From positions 62,001 to 126,000 of the forward strand of contig CAOKFI010000002.1 in assembly GCA_948467675.1 (NCBI GenBank): a stretch of 64,000 nucleotides of DNA. The letters are read 5' to 3'. Numbering within the stretch: position 1 is the stretch's first letter; every line of letters begins with the position of its first letter. This DNA comes from an uncultured Porphyromonadaceae bacterium (GTDB taxonomy: Bacteria; Bacteroidota; Bacteroidia; Bacteroidales; Muribaculaceae). The position numbers and the translations under genes are program-made. Below, in pieces: positions 1 through 8,250 of this stretch. Under the pieces are notes generated by a model. It had not been told where the DNA came from. It ran no database searches and worked only from the letters and a program-made list of their open reading frames with translations.

Positions 1-476
1 ATGAATATTTTAATAAAAAGATAGCAGCCTCTGACCTGTCGAATTATTTTTTAATCCATCAAAATGATTTTGCATATAATAAAAGTAGATCACAGGGCTT
101 TCCACACGGGGTTATTAAGCCTTTGAAATTATATAAAGAAGGCATTGTATCTCCTATTTACTTATGTTTCAGAATTAAGGATTGTGTTAAGTGTGACAAT
201 GCTTACTGTGAATATTATTTTGAGACAGAAATTATGAATCAGCAAATAGGACTGATTGCCCAAGAGGGATCACGATGCCATGGATTATTAAATATTTCAA
301 CAGAAGATTTCTTTCAAGGGCTTATGATATCATATCCGCCTACATTGGCCGAGCAGCGTAAAATAGCAGCATGTTTTTTATCATTAGATAAGGTTATAGG
401 AGATTGCAAGAAGAGGATTGACACATTAGAGCAGCATAGGCAAGGGCTGATGCAACAACTGTTTCCTAAAATATAA
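1..476 (+). CDS. hsdS: Type I restriction specificity subunit HsdS, C-terminal part (cut by window edge)
   Basis: The reading frame is open from base 3 at the window edge to a TAA at 474-476, so the 5' part lies outside. HsdS recognises the target DNA and positions the methylase and translocase subunits of a type I restriction enzyme. What is visible is the end of a target-recognition domain, then the typical junction PPTLAEQRKIAACFLSLD and a helical tail (DTLEQHRQGLMQQLFPK), the usual conserved helix at the end of HsdS. The ATPase gene follows after 10 bases and hsdM after that. An internal ATG at 123 exists but is not the real start. Whether the missing half carries inversion sites cannot be seen. 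Confidence 0.9.
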   Translation, partial: EYFNKKIAASDLSNYFLIHQNDFAYNKSRSQGFPHGVIKPLKLYKEGIVSPIYLCFRIKDCVKCDNAYCEYYFETEIMNQQIGLIAQEGSRCHGLLNISTEDFFQGLMISYPPTLAEQRKIAACFLSLDKVIGDCKKRIDTLEQHRQGLMQQLFPKI

Positions 477-486
477 TATTGGATTT

Positions 487-1638
487 ATGAAAAGTATCGC
501 AAAGCAAATATACGAGGCAAAGGAAAATATAATACTGATATATGCATTCAACGCTACCGGCAAGACACGCCTTTCGGTAGCATACAAGGATCTTGCCAAG
601 AAGCATAATGGCAACCGGCATGCCGGAGTATATTACAATGCTTACAGTGAGGATCTATTTTATTGGGACAACGACGAGGAACATGGCAATCAGGATGTAA
701 AGCTGAATATTGTCGCATCGAGCCTTAATCAATATCATACGAATATCAATGAAGATGTGATACTCGAGAAACTGGCGTCATATCGGCCTAAATATAAATT
801 CTTCCTAAATCCGTCGGATGAACAGAATCCTGAGGCTGGATTCGGATCTGTTTCCTTTTATCTTGATGGAGACGATACTCATACACCCATCAAAATATCG
901 CGTGGAGAGGAACGTATTTTCATCTGGTGCTTTTTCCTCGCGCTGTTTGATGTTGATGACTGGGCCGGTACTCAAAACCAACACTTTTTTATTGATGATC
1001 CGGTATCGAGTATGGATGACCACAATATTTTTATCACTGCTGATCTGTTGTTGCAGCTTTTGAAAAAATATTGCGATAACAGGAAAATTATTATAACTAC
1101 CCATCACATGGGCATATTCTCCATTTTGCAGGATTGGCTGAAAAAGGGGGAGTATGCCGGATCGTTTAAAGCTGTAAGGATGATCGAAAAAGAAACAAAA
1201 GGAGTAGATGGGCAACCAGTAATTGTGCAGGAAAGAAAAGAAGAAAATAAATATCTGATCCGTTTTCTCGAAGTACACGACGGAGTATACCGTGTAGTCG
1301 GGTATAACAAGGGTATACATTTGTACCACCTTATGCTGCTGGCGATTCTTAAAGAAGCCTCGGATCAGAAACAGTTGAACACATATCATTTTGTCATATT
1401 GCGGCAAATCCTGGAATGTGTAGCATCTTTTGTCGGTGAGGGGCGTTTCAGCTACGTTCTCGATATCTTGTTTCCCGAGGATACCGATGCTCAGCGGAGC
1501 ATGAAAGCTAATGTCATCAATGCGCTTTCTCATGATAAGATCTATACTCAAAAGATTGCATTGCTCAATGATGATAACCGTCTGCTGCTGGAAACGGTAT
1601 TGGACAGACTGATATCTGTATTTCATTTTTCATTGTAA
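487..1638 (+). CDS. ABC-type ATPase within type I RM locus (RloC/PrrC-like, AAA_13-like)
   Basis: 383 residues. A Walker A-like motif, A-x4-GKT, lies at residues 20-27 (AFNATGKT), an ABC-signature-like SRGEE at 138-142, a Walker B with tandem Asp (FFIDDP) at 167-172 followed by SSMDD, and a switch-like THH after it. This arrangement, with DDP instead of the usual DE, is seen in the AAA_13 group that includes the RloC and PrrC anticodon nucleases. The long coiled-coil insertion of RloC is absent. The C-terminal part has R306-QILE and, further on, N345-ALSHD, which resembles the R...H pairing of HEPN-type RNases, but I cannot confirm a nuclease. It lies 10 bases after hsdS and 5 before hsdM, so it is co-transcribed. 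PrrC is known to be kept silent by a type I enzyme; a guard role here is inference. Confidence 0.7.
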   Translation: MKSIAKQIYEAKENIILIYAFNATGKTRLSVAYKDLAKKHNGNRHAGVYYNAYSEDLFYWDNDEEHGNQDVKLNIVASSLNQYHTNINEDVILEKLASYRPKYKFFLNPSDEQNPEAGFGSVSFYLDGDDTHTPIKISRGEERIFIWCFFLALFDVDDWAGTQNQHFFIDDPVSSMDDHNIFITADLLLQLLKKYCDNRKIIITTHHMGIFSILQDWLKKGEYAGSFKAVRMIEKETKGVDGQPVIVQERKEENKYLIRFLEVHDGVYRVVGYNKGIHLYHLMLLAILKEASDQKQLNTYHFVILRQILECVASFVGEGRFSYVLDILFPEDTDAQRSMKANVINALSHDKIYTQKIALLNDDNRLLLETVLDRLISVFHFSL

Positions 1639-1643
1639 CGACT

Positions 1644-3269
1644 ATGACAGCGAATAATCAGCAGGAGTTGGGAAAGACTCTGTGGAATATAGCGAATAGC
1701 CTGCGTGGCGCCATGATGGCGGATGATTTCCGCGATTATATGCTTTCTTTTCTGTTTTGGAAATATCTGTCGGATAATTATGTTGCGGCCGCGAGGAAGG
1801 AACTCGGATCTGATTATCCTGAAGTTTCTGCCGATACTGAAGGCGGCAACGATGTGCGCATTCCGCTTCAAATATGGTATGACAGCAATCCTGATGATAC
1901 CGTACTGTTTGAGCGGCAGATGCGGCGCAAGATACACTATGTAATTGATCCTCTGTATTTGTGGGATCGTATCGTGTTTCTTGCAAGGACGCAGAGCGAT
2001 GACTTGCTTGACACGTTGCACGATGGCTTTAAGCATATCGAAAATGAGTCGTTCGATAGCTCTTTCAAAGGGCTGTTTTCTGAAATAAATCTGCACTCTG
2101 ATAAATTGGGAAAGAGTTATTCAGAGAGAAATGACCTGTTGGCAAAGGTGATCTATACTATTGCCATGGGGCTTGCAGACAGTCAAGTAGACGGTGATTC
2201 GCTTGGGGATGCCTACGAGTATCTGATAGGACAGTTTGCTGCCGGATCCGGCCAGAAAGCAGGGGAGTTCTATACTCCGCAGATGGTGTCGTCGATTTTG
2301 TCCAAGATTGTTACTCTGGATTGTCAGAATCCGGAGAGCGGTAAAAAGAGCAGAATTGACCGTGTACTTGACTTTGCATGTGGCTCTGGATCGTTACTGC
2401 TGAATGTCCGGAAGGAGATGGGTTCCGATGGCATAGGTAAGATCTATGGTCAGGAGAAGAATATCACGACCTATAACCTTGCGAGGATGAATATGCTGCT
2501 GCATGGCGTGAAGGATACTGAGTTTGAGATTCATCATGGTGATACGCTAGTCAATGACTGGGATATCCTAAGCGAAGAGAATCCGGCGAAAAAGCTTTCG
2601 TTTGATGCGATTGTCGCTAATCCGCCATTCAGCCTCCGCTGGGATCCGAAAGAAGAAACTGCAAAGGATTTTCGGTTCAACAATTTTTGTGTCGCCCCAA
2701 AAACAGCTGCCGATTTTGCATTTTTGCTGCATGGACTGCATTTTCTGGGCGACAATGGCACCATGGCTATAATATTGCCTCATGGTGTGTTGTTCAGAGG
2801 GGGTAAAGAGGAATTGATCCGGAAAGAACTTATCCGTAAAGATTATATAGACGCTATTATCGGTCTGCCCTCCAATCTGTTTTACTCTACGGGTATTCCG
2901 GTGTGCATAATAGTGTTGAAGAAGTGCCGTAAGAATGACAGGATACTTTTTATAAATGCAAGTTCTGAGGAGCATTATGAGAAAGGTAAGCGGCAGAATT
3001 CTCTCCGGGAGCAGGACGTGGATAAGATCATAGAGGCGTACAAGACCCGCACTACGGAAAAACGATTTGCCCGTGAGGTTTCATTGTCAGAGATCAAGGA
3101 CAATGACTATAATCTGAATATCTCCAGATATGTAAATCTCTCAAAGGAGGAAGATATAATCGACTTGATAGATGTGAATAAGAAATTGAAAGCAATTGAT
3201 ATGGATATTGAACAGGCCCGTTGCGAGCATAATAAATTTTTGCAGGAACTGGGACTGCTTGAGATATAA
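1644..3269 (+). CDS. hsdM: Type I restriction-modification DNA methyltransferase subunit HsdM
   Basis: 541 residues, usual length for HsdM. An N-terminal helical HsdM domain (about 1-165) is followed by an N6-adenine methyltransferase domain with the AdoMet-binding motif FACGSGS starting near residue 243 and the catalytic NPPF at 326-329. GEFYTP (about 210) is the characteristic HsdM segment before motif I. The protein modifies adenine at the site chosen by HsdS and is needed for the restriction complex. It is the last gene of the + strand RM locus; its stop codon is only two bases from the stop of the convergent gene at 3272. No hsdR is visible, so it must be upstream of the window or elsewhere. 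Confidence 0.95.
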   Translation: MTANNQQELGKTLWNIANSLRGAMMADDFRDYMLSFLFWKYLSDNYVAAARKELGSDYPEVSADTEGGNDVRIPLQIWYDSNPDDTVLFERQMRRKIHYVIDPLYLWDRIVFLARTQSDDLLDTLHDGFKHIENESFDSSFKGLFSEINLHSDKLGKSYSERNDLLAKVIYTIAMGLADSQVDGDSLGDAYEYLIGQFAAGSGQKAGEFYTPQMVSSILSKIVTLDCQNPESGKKSRIDRVLDFACGSGSLLLNVRKEMGSDGIGKIYGQEKNITTYNLARMNMLLHGVKDTEFEIHHGDTLVNDWDILSEENPAKKLSFDAIVANPPFSLRWDPKEETAKDFRFNNFCVAPKTAADFAFLLHGLHFLGDNGTMAIILPHGVLFRGGKEELIRKELIRKDYIDAIIGLPSNLFYSTGIPVCIIVLKKCRKNDRILFINASSEEHYEKGKRQNSLREQDVDKIIEAYKTRTTEKRFAREVSLSEIKDNDYNLNISRYVNLSKEEDIIDLIDVNKKLKAIDMDIEQARCEHNKFLQELGLLEI

Positions 3270-3271
3270 TA

Positions 3272-3874
3272 TTAGCGGAGGTCGAGGGGGCCTTCGCGGA
3301 GGATCTGCGGGGCGGAACTGTCGGTGCAGTCGACGATGGCGGAGGGGATTTCGGGACATTCTCCGCCGTCGATCATCACGGAGACTTGGCTGTCGTAGTG
3401 GATGGCTATTGTTTCAGGGGTATTGTCTCCGTCGTCCGAGAGCGGGACGGATGTGGTGAGGATGGGGTGTCCGAGAGCTTCGGCCAGTGCCAGGGCTATG
3501 GGGTTGGCGGGAATGCGTATGCCTACGGTATGGCGCCCTTTGAAGGCTTTTGGGAGGGAGGTGGCTGCGGGAAGCAGGAATGTGAACGGGCCCGGCAGGT
3601 TGTCTTTCATCAGGCGGAACGCGCGGTTGTCTATGCGTGCGTAGTCGGCAGCCTGCGATAGTGACGCGCAGATGACCGACAGCGGGGTTTTCTGCGGATT
3701 TATGCCCTTGATGCGGCACACATCGGCTATGGCGGTGCTGTTAAGCGCGTCGCAGCCTATGGCGTAGAGGGTGTCGGTAGGCAGTATCATCGACTGTCCG
3801 TTGCGAAGCCGCTCCACGGCGTCGTCGATATATTGTTCATTGATTGATGTGGGGTATATACGCAGTATACGCAT
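3272..3874 (-). CDS. Sua5/YciO/YrdC family protein (threonylcarbamoyladenylate synthase-like)
   Basis: 200 residues, a single YrdC domain. Family landmarks are PTDTLY at 32-37, KGINPQKTPLS at 56-66 and PGPFTF at 94-99, followed by a GIRIPANPIALAL segment. YrdC/Sua5 enzymes make threonylcarbamoyl-AMP from threonine, bicarbonate and ATP for the t6A modification of tRNAs. The AFRLMK..LPG and IPANPIALALAEALG segments look closer to the YciO subgroup than to TsaC, so the enzymatic role is likely but not certain. It stands alone, convergent with hsdM, with a Bacteroidales -7 element TATATTTG on the minus strand about 40 bases upstream. Confidence 0.85.
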   Translation of the reverse strand: MRILRIYPTSINEQYIDDAVERLRNGQSMILPTDTLYAIGCDALNSTAIADVCRIKGINPQKTPLSVICASLSQAADYARIDNRAFRLMKDNLPGPFTFLLPAATSLPKAFKGRHTVGIRIPANPIALALAEALGHPILTTSVPLSDDGDNTPETIAIHYDSQVSVMIDGGECPEIPSAIVDCTDSSAPQILREGPLDLR

Positions 3875-3911
3875 GGCTGCTCAGAAGTGGAATTGATGAG
3901 ACGATTTGATG

Positions 3912-3919
3912 CAAATATA
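3912..3919 (-). promoter_or_regulatory. Candidate -7 promoter element for the YrdC-like gene
   Basis: On the minus strand this reads TATATTTG, a match to the Bacteroidota -7 consensus TAnnTTTG, 38 bases upstream of the ATG at 3874. No good -33 TTTG is seen at the expected distance. The rest of the short gap 3875-4049 holds only a small hairpin (CGCCC-AAA-GGGCG near 3953-3965) and a second TATATTTG at 3997-4004. Confidence 0.4.
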
Positions 3920-4049
3920 ATTAGAATATTCGATGAAACATAATAGCGGATGTCGCCCAAAGGGCGGTTCGCGGTGGCGGAGCCGATTATGTGAACCAAA
4001 TATATGCAAAATCAGCGGGATATGGTGTCTTATAGTAGAAAAAGATCTG

Positions 4050-5291
4050 TTATCCGAGAGTGAGACGGCTGAGTCTGTCGGGATGCAGCGAGGCGGCGAC
4101 GGCGCGGAGAGAGTCGGTGGTCACTGACAGTATTCTATCGCGGGTGGTGGCTGTGTCCGGCACTGTGCCGTAGCATAGCAGCGAGCGGGCGGTGGAGAGT
4201 GCTGTCTGCTCTTTGTTGTCGGAGCTGACGGCAAGCTGTCCGAGGTATTGACGTTTGGCTGCGTCGAGATGCCGGTCTGTAAGCCATCGGTCGGCAAACT
4301 GTTCGAGACATTGGCCGGTCAGGCGCAGGCAGCGGGACAGGTCGTCCGGGTCGCAGCCGAAGTATATGGCGAGCAGGCCAGTATCGGACATCAGCGTGAG
4401 CGAGCTTTCGACGGTATATACCAGCCCGCGGCGTTCGCGCAGCGCCACGTTCAGCAACGAGTTCATGCCGGGACCTCCCGATATGTTGGAGAACAGGGCG
4501 AGGGCATAGCGGTCGGGCGATTGCATTCCTGCCACACGTGTGCCCACAATCGTATGGGCCTGGTGGCTTGCGCCGTCAGGGCGGCGTATTTCAAAACGTT
4601 CTGCCGGTTCGGGCGTCCGGTGCGGTATGCGGTTGCCGGTGGCTGTCAGTCCGGCAAAACATTGGGTTGCGGTTGCGTATACACGCCGCGGGGATTCCGG
4701 TCCACTGTAGAAGTAGACCATATTGTCGGCTGTATAATGGTCCGACAGCCAGCGTCGGCAGTCGGCCGATGTGATGCGGGCTATGGATGCGGCGGTGCCG
4801 AGTATGTTGTGGCCTATGGCGCTTCCGGCAAACAGCAGGTCTTCGAATTCGTCGTAGACAGCTTCCGACGGGGAGTCGAGATAAGAGTCGATTTCGTCGG
4901 CTATCACTTCGCGTTCGCGGTCTATCTCCCGTGCGGGAAACTCTGAACTCATGACAAGCTCGGCTATAAGACCTGTCGCGCGGCGGTAGTTTCCGGCAGG
5001 CATCACGGCGTAGACCATTGTCTCCTCCTTGGTGGTATAGGCGTTGAGTTCGCCTCCCACGCTTTCCATGCGGTTGATGATATATCCGGCTTTGTGACGT
5101 GATGTGCCTTTGAATATGGTATGCTCAACGAAATGTGCCATTCCGTTGAGATGCTCCGGGTCGTCGCGGCTGCCGGCCCCTACGGCTACACCGCAGTATT
5201 CAGTGGCTCCAGGTGTGCGGCGGTGCACTATCCGGAGTCCTGACGGCAGTACGTCGTATGTGACCGGCTGTGTTTCTCCGTCTGCTCTCAT
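4050..5291 (-). CDS. M16 family zinc metallopeptidase (pitrilysin/processing peptidase type)
   Basis: 413 residues. The inverted zinc motif HxxEH is at H53-FVE-H57, and the third ligand E133 falls exactly 76 residues later in EREVIADEI. The N-terminal active half and the inactive C-terminal half (GTR, RRGLVYTVES segment) have the length of a mitochondrial-processing-peptidase-like monomer. Such single-chain bacterial enzymes cleave peptides in the cytoplasm or periplasm; no signal peptide is visible. Its ATG overlaps the ispG stop as ATGA (5288-5291), so the two genes are translationally coupled. This pairing is an operon arrangement and says nothing clear about its substrate. Confidence 0.9.
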   Translation of the reverse strand: MRADGETQPVTYDVLPSGLRIVHRRTPGATEYCGVAVGAGSRDDPEHLNGMAHFVEHTIFKGTSRHKAGYIINRMESVGGELNAYTTKEETMVYAVMPAGNYRRATGLIAELVMSSEFPAREIDREREVIADEIDSYLDSPSEAVYDEFEDLLFAGSAIGHNILGTAASIARITSADCRRWLSDHYTADNMVYFYSGPESPRRVYATATQCFAGLTATGNRIPHRTPEPAERFEIRRPDGASHQAHTIVGTRVAGMQSPDRYALALFSNISGGPGMNSLLNVALRERRGLVYTVESSLTLMSDTGLLAIYFGCDPDDLSRCLRLTGQCLEQFADRWLTDRHLDAAKRQYLGQLAVSSDNKEQTALSTARSLLCYGTVPDTATTRDRILSVTTDSLRAVAASLHPDRLSRLTLG

Positions 5292-7012
5292 GCGTCTTTC
5301 CAGTCGCCCGATTCTTTAATGATCGCGATCAGACGGTCTATGGCCTCGGTCTCCGGGATGTTTTTCTCGACGCACTCTTTGCCGCGGTATAGGCTGACAT
5401 GGCCTGCTGCCGCTCCAACATAGCCGTAGTCGGCGTCGGCCATTTCGCCTGGGCCGTTGACTATGCACCCCATTATTCCTATTTTCAGGCCTTTGAGATG
5501 CGATGTGGCGTCTTTGACACGCCGTATCACGTCCTGAAGGTCGAACAAAGTGCGGCCGCATCCCGGACAGGATATGTATTCCGTTCGGGTTATACGCTGG
5601 CGTGCGGCCTGAAGGATGCTGAAGGTAAGGTCGGTCATTTCTGCTGAGCTTCGACCATCTGCCCTGAGCCACAGGCCGTCGAGATGTCCGGAAAACAGGA
5701 GCGCTCCGGCGTCGGCGGCAGCACGTATGGCAAGCGTTTCGGCCGGGATATCGCCATACGACAGGCGCATGACCACAGGATTCTCGATGCCGTTGCGCCG
5801 CAAGGCATGTGCGGCAGCACGCAGTTCGCCTACGGGATTCTTATGCGTGCTGTATAATATGGCGACCGCATCGGGTGTGTGCAGCAGTGTTTCTGCCGAA
5901 GCAAGCGGATCGGTCGCATTGATCTCTATGGCTGGTATGGATATGCCGTCGGCGATCAGAGCGCCGTTGTCGTATACGTAATCCGGAGCGGTATGTCCTG
6001 CGGGCATGCAGACCGGAGCGTCGGCCACAGCCACTGACGGCCGCGATCCTCCGATGCCGCCTGTCTGGCGGGACGCTATACGGCCGGGCTTTACGGGGTC
6101 GTATCCTGCCATCAGATCGCCAGGAATATGAGGTGCTGTTGCGCGTGAGGTGATGTAGCCGACGAGTTCCTGGGCTACAGGTACCTCAAGTGCCGGATCC
6201 TCGCTGAGCGAAACCCTTATGGTGTCGCCTATGCCTTCAGCAAGAAGCGCGCCTATGCCGACTGCTGATTTCACGCGTCCGTCCTCGCCGTCGCCGGCCT
6301 CGGTGACGCCGAGATGCAGCGGATACGCCATGCCTTCCTTCGCCATCGTGGCGACGAGCAGCCTTACGGTCTCGACCATCACCACTGTGTTGGATGCCTT
6401 GATCGAGATCACCACGCGGCCGAAATCGTGAGAGCGGCACACCCGTAGAAATTCCATGGCCGATTCGACCATGCCGGCAGGCGTGTCGCCATATCGGCTC
6501 ATGATGCGGTCGGAGAGTGAGCCGTGGTTTACACCGATACGCAATGCCGTATCGTGCTCACGACATATATCGAGAAGCGGAACGAGCGCAGTCTCTATCC
6601 GTTTCAGTTCGTCGGCATATTCCTCGTCGGTGTATTCCAGACGACGGAATGTGCGTCCCGGATCTACAAAGTTGCCGGGATTGATACGTACTTTGTGGAC
6701 TACGGCAGCGGCGGCTAACGCGGCTCGCGTGTTGAAATGGATGTCGGCTACAAGCGGAATCCGCTCTCCGGCATCCTCAAGTATGCGGCGCATGAGTCCT
6801 ATGTTTTCGGCCTCGCGCACACCTTGTGCGGTCAGCCTCACGTATGAGGCTCCTGCTTTGCTGATGCGGCGTATCTGGGCGAGAGATCCGTCAGTGTCCA
6901 TGGTCGATGTCGATGTCATGGACTGTATGCGTATGGGATGTCCGGCACCGAGTGGTATTCCGCCTATGTCGACAGCCGAGGTACGGCGCCGTCTGTAGTC
7001 AAAGTCGTTCAT
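5288..7012 (-). CDS. ispG: 4-hydroxy-3-methylbut-2-enyl diphosphate synthase IspG (GcpE), long form
   Basis: 574 residues. IspG reduces methylerythritol cyclodiphosphate to HMBPP in the non-mevalonate isoprenoid pathway, using a [4Fe-4S] cluster. The N-terminal TIM barrel starts with the GHPIRIQSMT segment and continues with VADIHFN and VRINPGN. The cluster ligands are in the C-terminal domain: CPGCGR and, about 33 residues on, GCIVNGPGE. A large insert (roughly residues 270-450) separates the two parts, as in the plant and Bacteroidetes/Chlamydia long form; the E. coli type is about 370 residues. It lies 14 bases after purE and overlaps the M16 gene by four bases. Confidence 0.95.
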   Translation of the reverse strand: MNDFDYRRRRTSAVDIGGIPLGAGHPIRIQSMTSTSTMDTDGSLAQIRRISKAGASYVRLTAQGVREAENIGLMRRILEDAGERIPLVADIHFNTRAALAAAAVVHKVRINPGNFVDPGRTFRRLEYTDEEYADELKRIETALVPLLDICREHDTALRIGVNHGSLSDRIMSRYGDTPAGMVESAMEFLRVCRSHDFGRVVISIKASNTVVMVETVRLLVATMAKEGMAYPLHLGVTEAGDGEDGRVKSAVGIGALLAEGIGDTIRVSLSEDPALEVPVAQELVGYITSRATAPHIPGDLMAGYDPVKPGRIASRQTGGIGGSRPSVAVADAPVCMPAGHTAPDYVYDNGALIADGISIPAIEINATDPLASAETLLHTPDAVAILYSTHKNPVGELRAAAHALRRNGIENPVVMRLSYGDIPAETLAIRAAADAGALLFSGHLDGLWLRADGRSSAEMTDLTFSILQAARQRITRTEYISCPGCGRTLFDLQDVIRRVKDATSHLKGLKIGIMGCIVNGPGEMADADYGYVGAAAGHVSLYRGKECVEKNIPETEAIDRLIAIIKESGDWKDA

Positions 7013-7026
7013 TCCGGTAGCTTCGA

Positions 7027-7539
7027 TTAGTTCGTTTTGTATTTGTAGGTAACTTTGCGGAGATCCTCGTTGGCCTTGACGATCTTTGACGAGAGGCTTG
7101 CGCGGTATTCGGCGTAGCGTGCGGCGAGAGCCGGATCCGAGAGTGCGATCATCTGTACGGCGAGCACGGCGGCGTTGAGGCCGGCATCGATACCGACAGT
7201 GGCTACAGCCACGCCCGGAGGCATCTGTACGATCGACAGCAATGCGTCGCGGCCGTCGAGGGTTGAGCTGATGGGTATGCCGATAACAGGCAGCGGTGTC
7301 ATAGCTGCTATTACACCAGGGAGAGCGGCGGCCATTCCTGCGGCGGCTATGATCACTTTGAGACCGCGTTCTTCGGCAGAGCGTGCGAACTGCTCCACTT
7401 CTGCCGGTGTGCGGTGTGCCGACAGGGCGTTCATCTCGAACGGCACTTCGAGCTGATCAAGGAACTTCGCTGCTTTCTCGAGAATGGGCAGGTCTGATGT
7501 GCTGCCCATGATAATGCTTACTAATGGTTTGGTTTCCAT
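7027..7539 (-). CDS. purE: N5-carboxyaminoimidazole ribonucleotide mutase PurE
   Basis: 170 residues. PurE moves the carboxyl group from N5-CAIR to C4, giving CAIR in purine biosynthesis. The nucleotide-binding motif GSTSD is at 12-16 and the catalytic SAHR at 40-43, followed by the GMAAALPGV-like glycine-rich segment, as in class I PurE. I chose the ATG at 7539 (METKPLVSI). The frame stays open further upstream to 8127, but that part overlaps the PAP2-like gene and has no PurE homology. The gene is 26 bases after the PAP2-like gene and 14 before ispG. Confidence 0.95.
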   Translation of the reverse strand: METKPLVSIIMGSTSDLPILEKAAKFLDQLEVPFEMNALSAHRTPAEVEQFARSAEERGLKVIIAAAGMAAALPGVIAAMTPLPVIGIPISSTLDGRDALLSIVQMPPGVAVATVGIDAGLNAAVLAVQMIALSDPALAARYAEYRASLSSKIVKANEDLRKVTYKYKTN

Positions 7540-7565
7540 ATTCTTGTGTAGTTCGGTGATGAATT

Positions 7566-8237
7566 TCAATATTGGGTTGCGATGGATGTGCAGATCCAGA
7601 CGCATGCGAATCCGTTGATTAGTCCGGCGAGCAGTTGCATCGGTGTGTGGGCTCCGAGGATGAGCCGCGACGTGCATACCGCTCCGGTGAATATGACTAT
7701 GCAGGGAAATGCGAACGATGCCAGATCGGCCGTGATGTATGGTCCGGTCATGATCCGCAGCATCATGGCCATCCAGCCGCCCATAGCCGCGGCGTGTGCG
7801 CTGATTTTCCATCTGAGGCTTATCAGCAGCGATACGAGTATTGACGCTCCGGCTCCTGCAAAAAACATATAGAACCATTCCGGGGCATGGGCTTTGTGGA
7901 AATATATGCAGGCTGCAGCGTAGCACAGCGTTCCGGCTGCGTATGGAATGATGCGCTGGCGGCGGTCGGTTAGATCGAGATCCGATGCCTGCCCGCAGAA
8001 TCTCATGACGGCAATTAGTCCGAAAGGAATGATTCCGGTAAACAGAAACGTGTACAGAACTGCGATCCATCTTATGCGGTCGGGAAGCCATGACAGGGTC
8101 GTGCCCCACATAGTCATCCAGGTGCAATATGCCGGAACCAGCAACGGGCTGAACAGAAACGATATGCTTCTGGCAGCCATCCGTGTGGCCGGTGATACTG
8201 TCGGAGAGTGTCCGCTGGTGTATGAATTGTTGATCAT
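7566..8237 (-). CDS. PAP2-like integral membrane protein with altered catalytic motifs
   Basis: 223 residues with about six hydrophobic segments. The C-terminal half follows the PAP2 phosphatase layout: ISAH at 145-148 in place of PSGH, and SRLILGAHTPMQLLAG at 190-205 in place of SRxxxGxHxxxDxxxG. The third-motif Asp is Gln201, the PSGH Gly is Ala, and the first motif KxxxxxxRP is only weakly visible (TDRRQRIIPY). The histidines H148 and H197 are kept. It may be a degenerate or redirected lipid phosphatase; substrate unknown. It lies 13 bases after rpoN and 26 before purE, so probably in one transcript. Confidence 0.75.
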   Translation of the reverse strand: MINNSYTSGHSPTVSPATRMAARSISFLFSPLLVPAYCTWMTMWGTTLSWLPDRIRWIAVLYTFLFTGIIPFGLIAVMRFCGQASDLDLTDRRQRIIPYAAGTLCYAAACIYFHKAHAPEWFYMFFAGAGASILVSLLISLRWKISAHAAAMGGWMAMMLRIMTGPYITADLASFAFPCIVIFTGAVCTSRLILGAHTPMQLLAGLINGFACVWICTSIATQY

Positions 8238-8250
8238 ATCTGTGTTTTGT

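Noticed and set aside
805..1626. Open frame of 273 codons opposite the ATPase gene
   Set aside because: It is antisense to a protein with clear Walker motifs and itself shows no recognisable domain.
4248..4946. Open frame of 232 codons opposite the M16 peptidase
   Set aside because: Shadow of a gene with complete zinc motifs; composition reflects the high-GC antisense frame.
7540..8127. In-frame upstream extension of PurE to a 366-residue protein
   Set aside because: The extra part overlaps the PAP2-like gene in another frame, has no PurE similarity and reads as low-complexity shadow sequence; METKPLVSI at 7539 is a normal PurE start.
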